From an uncultured Eggerthella sp. (lineage in GTDB: Bacteria; Actinomycetota; Coriobacteriia; Coriobacteriales; Eggerthellaceae): a stretch of DNA of 9,100 bases. The translations under genes were made by a program, and so were the position numbers. The stretch lies in the NCBI GenBank assembly GCA_900547965.1, contig URJE01000065.1:1-9100 (forward strand), given 5' to 3'. This document shows, one piece after another, positions 6,989 to 9,100 of the stretch (the first letter of the stretch is position 1; the number at the start of each line of letters is the position of its first letter). The notes beneath the pieces are model-generated. The model was not told the DNA's origin, ran no database searches, and saw nothing but the letters and a program-made list of their open reading frames with translations.

Positions 6989-7039
6989 CTGTTGCTCGCA
7001 CCGCCCCTGGTTCGTTCGGGGGCGGTGTGCTCGCAGCAG
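6989..7039 (+). other. Long GC-rich hairpin in the metY 3' region
   Basis: CACCGCCCC (6999-7007) pairs perfectly with GGGGCGGTG (7019-7027). After a short internal loop, CTGTTGC (6989-6995) pairs with GCAGCAG (7033-7039), with one G-U. No T run follows, so it is not itself an intrinsic terminator. It may stabilise the metY mRNA end. It also contains the first copy of the direct repeat at 7001-7016. Confidence 0.5.
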
Positions 7040-7079
7040 GACCCACATGTGGCCCAACAACCGCCGCCCCTGGCTCGTT
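7001..7079 (+). repeat. 16-bp direct repeat, two copies
   Basis: CCGCCCCTGGTTCGTT (7001-7016) recurs as CCGCCCCTGGCTCGTT (7064-7079) with one mismatch, 63 bases apart. Either copy of CCGCCCC can pair with the GGGGCGG at 7019-7025. The perfect palindrome CCACATGTGG lies between the copies. Duplication within the metY trailer is the simplest reading. Confidence 0.6.
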
Positions 7080-7081
7080 GA

Positions 7082-7135
7082 ACCGCGCCCCGAATCTTGG
7101 GCAAGACAAACCAAGATTCGGAGGTGCGGTTTTTT
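7082..7135 (+). terminator. Strong intrinsic terminator after metY
   Basis: CCGAATCTTGG (7090-7100) pairs perfectly with CCAAGATTCGG (7111-7121). The stem extends outward through CC/GG and ACCGC (7082-7086) with GCGGT (7126-7130), interrupted only by single bulges. TTTTTT (7130-7135) follows immediately. It lies about 150 bases past the metY stop and directly before the promoter of the next gene. Confidence 0.9.
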
Positions 7136-7148
7136 ATGGGTTGCGTAC

Positions 7149-7154
7149 TATAAT
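7149..7154 (+). promoter_or_regulatory. Candidate -10 box for the CpsB-like gene
   Basis: A perfect TATAAT lies just downstream of the metY terminator and 86 bases before the next start codon. The -35 position at 17 bases spacing (GCGGTT, 7126-7131) is poor and lies in the terminator stem, so the promoter would be weak or activator-dependent. Confidence 0.42.
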
Positions 7155-7240
7155 GGCAGGTGGTTTGGTTCTGCGTGAATGGACACGTTCGCGTCGGGGC
7201 CATCTAATGCAATCCATCAAACTAGAGAGCTCCTTTCACC

Positions 7241-8347
7241 ATGCGTGACGTACATTGCCATATCCTTCCCGGAGTAGACGATGGTGCTCGCACCATGCAA
7301 GAATCGCTGCTGATGCTTTCCGAGGCCATGAGGGCGGGCATTACGTCTATCGTGTGCACGCCGCGATGCTGCGACCCCTGGTTTGATTTCCCGCGAATGT
7401 GGCAGGCATATCTACAGCTGAAGCGCCATGCGTCTGCTATTCCTGGCGCACCTGATCTTTCCATGGGTTTTGAGGTTGACTATCACAAACTGAAGAAGCT
7501 TGGCATGGACGCAGCTGTTCAGCTTGGCAACGATCAGGGGGAATTTCTGCTGGAGCTTCCCCAGGGCACTTTGCCGCTCGATTGGGAATTCATGGTTCAC
7601 AATCTGCAGCGCAAAGGCTTTAAGGTCATAATCGCCAACCCGGAACGATGCCGTGAAGTCCAGAAAGATATCGACGTTGCGCGTCGTTTCGTTTCGGCTG
7701 GTTGCGAATTGCAGATTTCGGCGGACTGTATTTACGGGGGTTTTCTTGACCCTTCGCGTCGGACGGCGAAAAAATTGGTGCAGACCGGCTTGGTCCGCTA
7801 CTTGGCCAGCGATGCCCGTCATCCCTCCGACTATGAGCTGTTTACCGAAGCGATGGAGTACTTCAAGCGCTTTGCCGATCCCGAGGCAATGGAGAACAAG
7901 AGCATAGAAGAGGTTGAACGCGAGTGCGCCGAGGCGGAAGCTCGTGCCGATCGAAAGGGAAAAGGTCACGGAATTGGTTTCGATAGGGGGAATTCGCCCT
8001 TTAATATGGGCGCTTCCGCTCGTCGGGGTGCTGTGAATAACGAGTATCCTCTTGATGCCGAGGCGGAGGTGCATCGTTTTGCTATGGATGCCGTGGAAGG
8101 CATTGGCGGGAAAGCGAAGGGCGCTGGCGTTAGGGGAGCTGTTGCGCCTAGCGTGGTGCGTTCTTCCGAGGGCAGAAGAGCCGTACCTGAAAATCTTGTA
8201 GCAAATCCAGGGAAGCTGCCCCTTCCTGTTGAAGGCGGTACTGCGCGGGCATCGTATCTTCAGTCCGCTGATTGTTCTTCAGATGCGGCTCTCGACGCCA
8301 TGTTCGACGATGTTCCCGTTCGTGGAAAGCATGCGCGGAGGGAATAG
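7241..8347 (+). CDS. CpsB/CapC-family PHP-domain protein-tyrosine phosphatase homologue with altered metal site and long C-terminal extension
   Basis: The first 210-230 residues match the CpsB/CapC/YwqE metal-dependent tyrosine phosphatases, which dephosphorylate the bacterial tyrosine kinases controlling capsule and exopolysaccharide export. VHCHILPGVDDG (4-15) keeps ligands H5, H7 and D14. E78 in GFEVD and E105 in EFLLELP fit the two conserved Glu positions, and PER (134-136) keeps the Arg. Three family histidines are missing: TPHH reads TPRC (R42), AHPER reads ANPER (N133), and SDAH reads SDAR (R193, though H194 follows at once). Residues from about 231 to 368 have no counterpart in the usual roughly 250-residue enzymes; they are rich in Gly, Ala, Arg and Pro and probably disordered. 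The start at 7241 is set by homology; the upstream AGAGAG (7224-7229) is a weak ribosome-binding site. No kinase or polysaccharide gene is in the window, so its role here is open: weak phosphatase, altered metal use, or pseudo-enzyme. Confidence 0.82.
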   Translation: MRDVHCHILPGVDDGARTMQESLLMLSEAMRAGITSIVCTPRCCDPWFDFPRMWQAYLQLKRHASAIPGAPDLSMGFEVDYHKLKKLGMDAAVQLGNDQGEFLLELPQGTLPLDWEFMVHNLQRKGFKVIIANPERCREVQKDIDVARRFVSAGCELQISADCIYGGFLDPSRRTAKKLVQTGLVRYLASDARHPSDYELFTEAMEYFKRFADPEAMENKSIEEVERECAEAEARADRKGKGHGIGFDRGNSPFNMGASARRGAVNNEYPLDAEAEVHRFAMDAVEGIGGKAKGAGVRGAVAPSVVRSSEGRRAVPENLVANPGKLPLPVEGGTARASYLQSADCSSDAALDAMFDDVPVRGKHARRE

Positions 8348-8408
8348 GTTTTCCGAAGCGCGGCTCTGCTTGCATGGATTAAAGACGTTAATAAGTGGCA
8401 TTTCACCT

Positions 8409-8460
8409 CTATATATAGGATCCGCCTATAGATAAATCTTCATTTATAGGTTTCTTTTCT
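8409..8460 (+). terminator. AT-rich hairpin pair with T-rich tail, possible terminator of the CpsB-like gene
   Basis: CCTATA (8425-8430) can pair with TATAGG on either side: 8414-8419 (loop ATCCG) or 8445-8450. The downstream pairing extends inward through further A-T pairs with one mismatch and is followed by TTTCTTTTCT (8451-8460), which looks like an intrinsic terminator. The upstream pairing would exclude it. CTATATATAG (8409-8418) is also a perfect palindrome. The stem is AT-rich, so terminator strength is doubtful. Confidence 0.45.
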
Positions 8461-8470
8461 AGGGCCCTGG

Positions 8471-8518
8471 TGCGACAATAAAACTGTTAGCGATACCGAA
8501 GCTAGCAGCTTTGTCGCA
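8471..8518. other. Two-tier hairpin of unknown function
   Basis: TGCGACAA (8471-8478) pairs perfectly with TTGTCGCA (8511-8518). Inside, after an internal loop of TAAAA opposite CT, CTGTTAGC (8484-8491) pairs with GCTAGCAG (8501-8508), with one G-U, leaving the 9-base loop GATACCGAA. There is no T tract. It could be a small structured RNA, an mRNA end or a protein-binding site in DNA. It matches no class I recognise. Confidence 0.5.
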
Positions 8519-8530
8519 TGCGCCCCACGC

Positions 8531-8572
8531 GATACCCCTCTCGCGCGCGGGCGCTTTTGTGTGAGGGGTTTC
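8531..8572. other. Third consecutive hairpin
   Basis: GATACCCCTC (8531-8540) pairs with GAGGGGTTTC (8563-8572) with one T-T mismatch, enclosing a GCGC-rich interior that can form a small inner stem. The sequence GCGATACC starts at 8529 and also at 8490, in the preceding hairpin. T-rich but interrupted sequence follows, so a terminator role is possible but weak. Confidence 0.4.
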
Positions 8573-8764
8573 ATCCTTCGTTTCTCGCTATTTTGTTAAG
8601 CCGTGAGCAGGTTTGCGATCTTATTTTGTATTGCGCTGAGCGGGGTTCTGCTTCATTCTGGCCCTCGGGTTGGCACCTCCCTGCACGCTGTTTGCTTCCC
8701 GGGGTGTGGGCTGTGGCTTTCGGCGGTTCTGCTTTTGCTGCCGGCCGGCTTCCGTATCCAAGGA

Positions 8765-8855
8765 CGTTTGCCGTGCGGAGGGGGCGGACGGTCTCATGTC
8801 CTCGGCCGTTGCGTTCTCCAACTTGCAGCGTTTGCTGTGCGGGGGCGGACGGTCT
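8765..8855 (+). repeat. Imperfect direct repeat, two copies of 30 and 27 bases
   Basis: Copy 1 (8765-8794) and copy 2 (8829-8855) share CGTTTGC, then GTGCGG, then GGGCGGACGGTCT. They differ by one C/T change and a 3-base gap (AGG). They are separated by 34 bases. The first is followed by CATG, the second by a run of T. The origin is unknown; a duplicated intergenic element is likely. Confidence 0.65.
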
Positions 8856-8891
8856 TTTTTCGGCGGTGAACGATTTTCTTGGAAAATGTTA

Positions 8892-8936
8892 TTGACGGCT
8901 AACTTTTCTCTTGTTAAGTTAATCACGGTTAACTTA
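8892..8936 (+). promoter_or_regulatory. Possible promoter with an array of TAACTT half-sites
   Basis: TTGACG (8892-8897) resembles a -35 box, and TAAGTT (8915-8920) lies 17 bases downstream as a poor -10. Half-sites TAACTT (8900-8905), its inverse in TAAGTTA (8915-8921) and TAACTTA (8930-8936) start at exact 15-base intervals. The last two form a 7-bp perfect inverted repeat with an 8-base centre. This looks like a repressor site over a promoter for a gene to the right, but no such gene is confirmed. Confidence 0.32.
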
Positions 8937-9100
8937 GAGGAAGCGAAACTTCCGGTGAAGAACTTCTACACCTCTTCATCGGCAATGTTCTCTTCGGGCT
9001 CATATTGGGATGTTGCCACTGCTTTGTCCTTTTATTCGCTGGAAGTTGCGCCGACTCGAAATCTCTTGCTTTTGAACAAGAGTGTGAACGAGAAAGAACC

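Larger units (their letters stand above)
8348..9100. other. 753-base stretch without a supportable gene
   Basis: After the CpsB-like gene I find no frame with recognisable protein features. The first part (8409-8572) is packed with inverted repeats. The middle (about 8640-8870) is GC-rich with a 27-30 base direct repeat. The last part (8873-9100) turns AT-richer, with an operator-like array and a frame open from ATG 8886 to the window edge that has the Ser/Leu-rich composition of an antisense frame. A gene may start or end beyond 9100. Confidence 0.55.

Noticed and set aside
8765..8855. CRISPR array
   Set aside because: There are only two imperfect repeats of unequal length with one spacer-like gap and no cas genes.
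8518..8926. Three overlapping open frames (plus 8518-8895, plus 8603-8869, minus 8621-8926)
   Set aside because: They overlap hairpins and direct repeats, lack good ribosome-binding sites and show low-complexity composition without recognisable motifs.

Overview
The window carries six protein genes of a bacterium with moderately GC-rich DNA (judged by eye, not computed), strong Shine-Dalgarno sequences and sigma70-type -10 boxes. Five belong to ordinary chromosomal families. The mix of DAP decarboxylase, ACT-type homoserine dehydrogenase, MetA carrying Glu111, MetY and RlmH would suit an anaerobic actinobacterium of the Coriobacteriia, such as the Eggerthellaceae. A clostridium-like host is not excluded, and the taxonomy is a low-confidence inference.

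Layout: (1) 1-738 (+), an amino-acid-type ABC substrate-binding lipoprotein, probably cut at its 5' end by the window. (2) 897-1340 (-), rlmH, divergent from (3) 1475-2833 (+), lysA. Their -10 boxes appear to overlap. (4) 3073-4359 (+), hom, preceded by a long hairpin plus T tract that probably ends the lysA transcript. (5) A strong two-way terminator separates hom from the convergent (6) 4487-5407 (-), metA. (7) 5654-6934 (+), metY, divergent from metA. (8) A terminator region at 6989-7135, then (9) 7241-8347 (+), a CpsB/CapC-type PHP phosphatase homologue. (10) 8348-9100, with no gene I can support, holding several hairpins, a direct repeat and an operator-like array.

lysA, hom, metA and metY form an aspartate-family amino acid block. 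LysA makes lysine from meso-diaminopimelate. Hom makes homoserine. MetA has Glu at position 111, the residue linked to acetyl-CoA use, so it should make O-acetylhomoserine. MetY would then convert that with sulfide to homocysteine. The genes are in separate transcription units, not one operon.

The most unusual protein is the CpsB-like one. Three histidines normally involved in the metal centre are replaced (Arg42, Asn133, Arg193), and it has a low-complexity C-terminal extension of about 140 residues. The most unusual non-coding DNA is 8409-8572: three consecutive hairpin systems, one of which offers two mutually exclusive pairings. I found no mobile element, CRISPR array, tRNA, rRNA or known riboswitch class.
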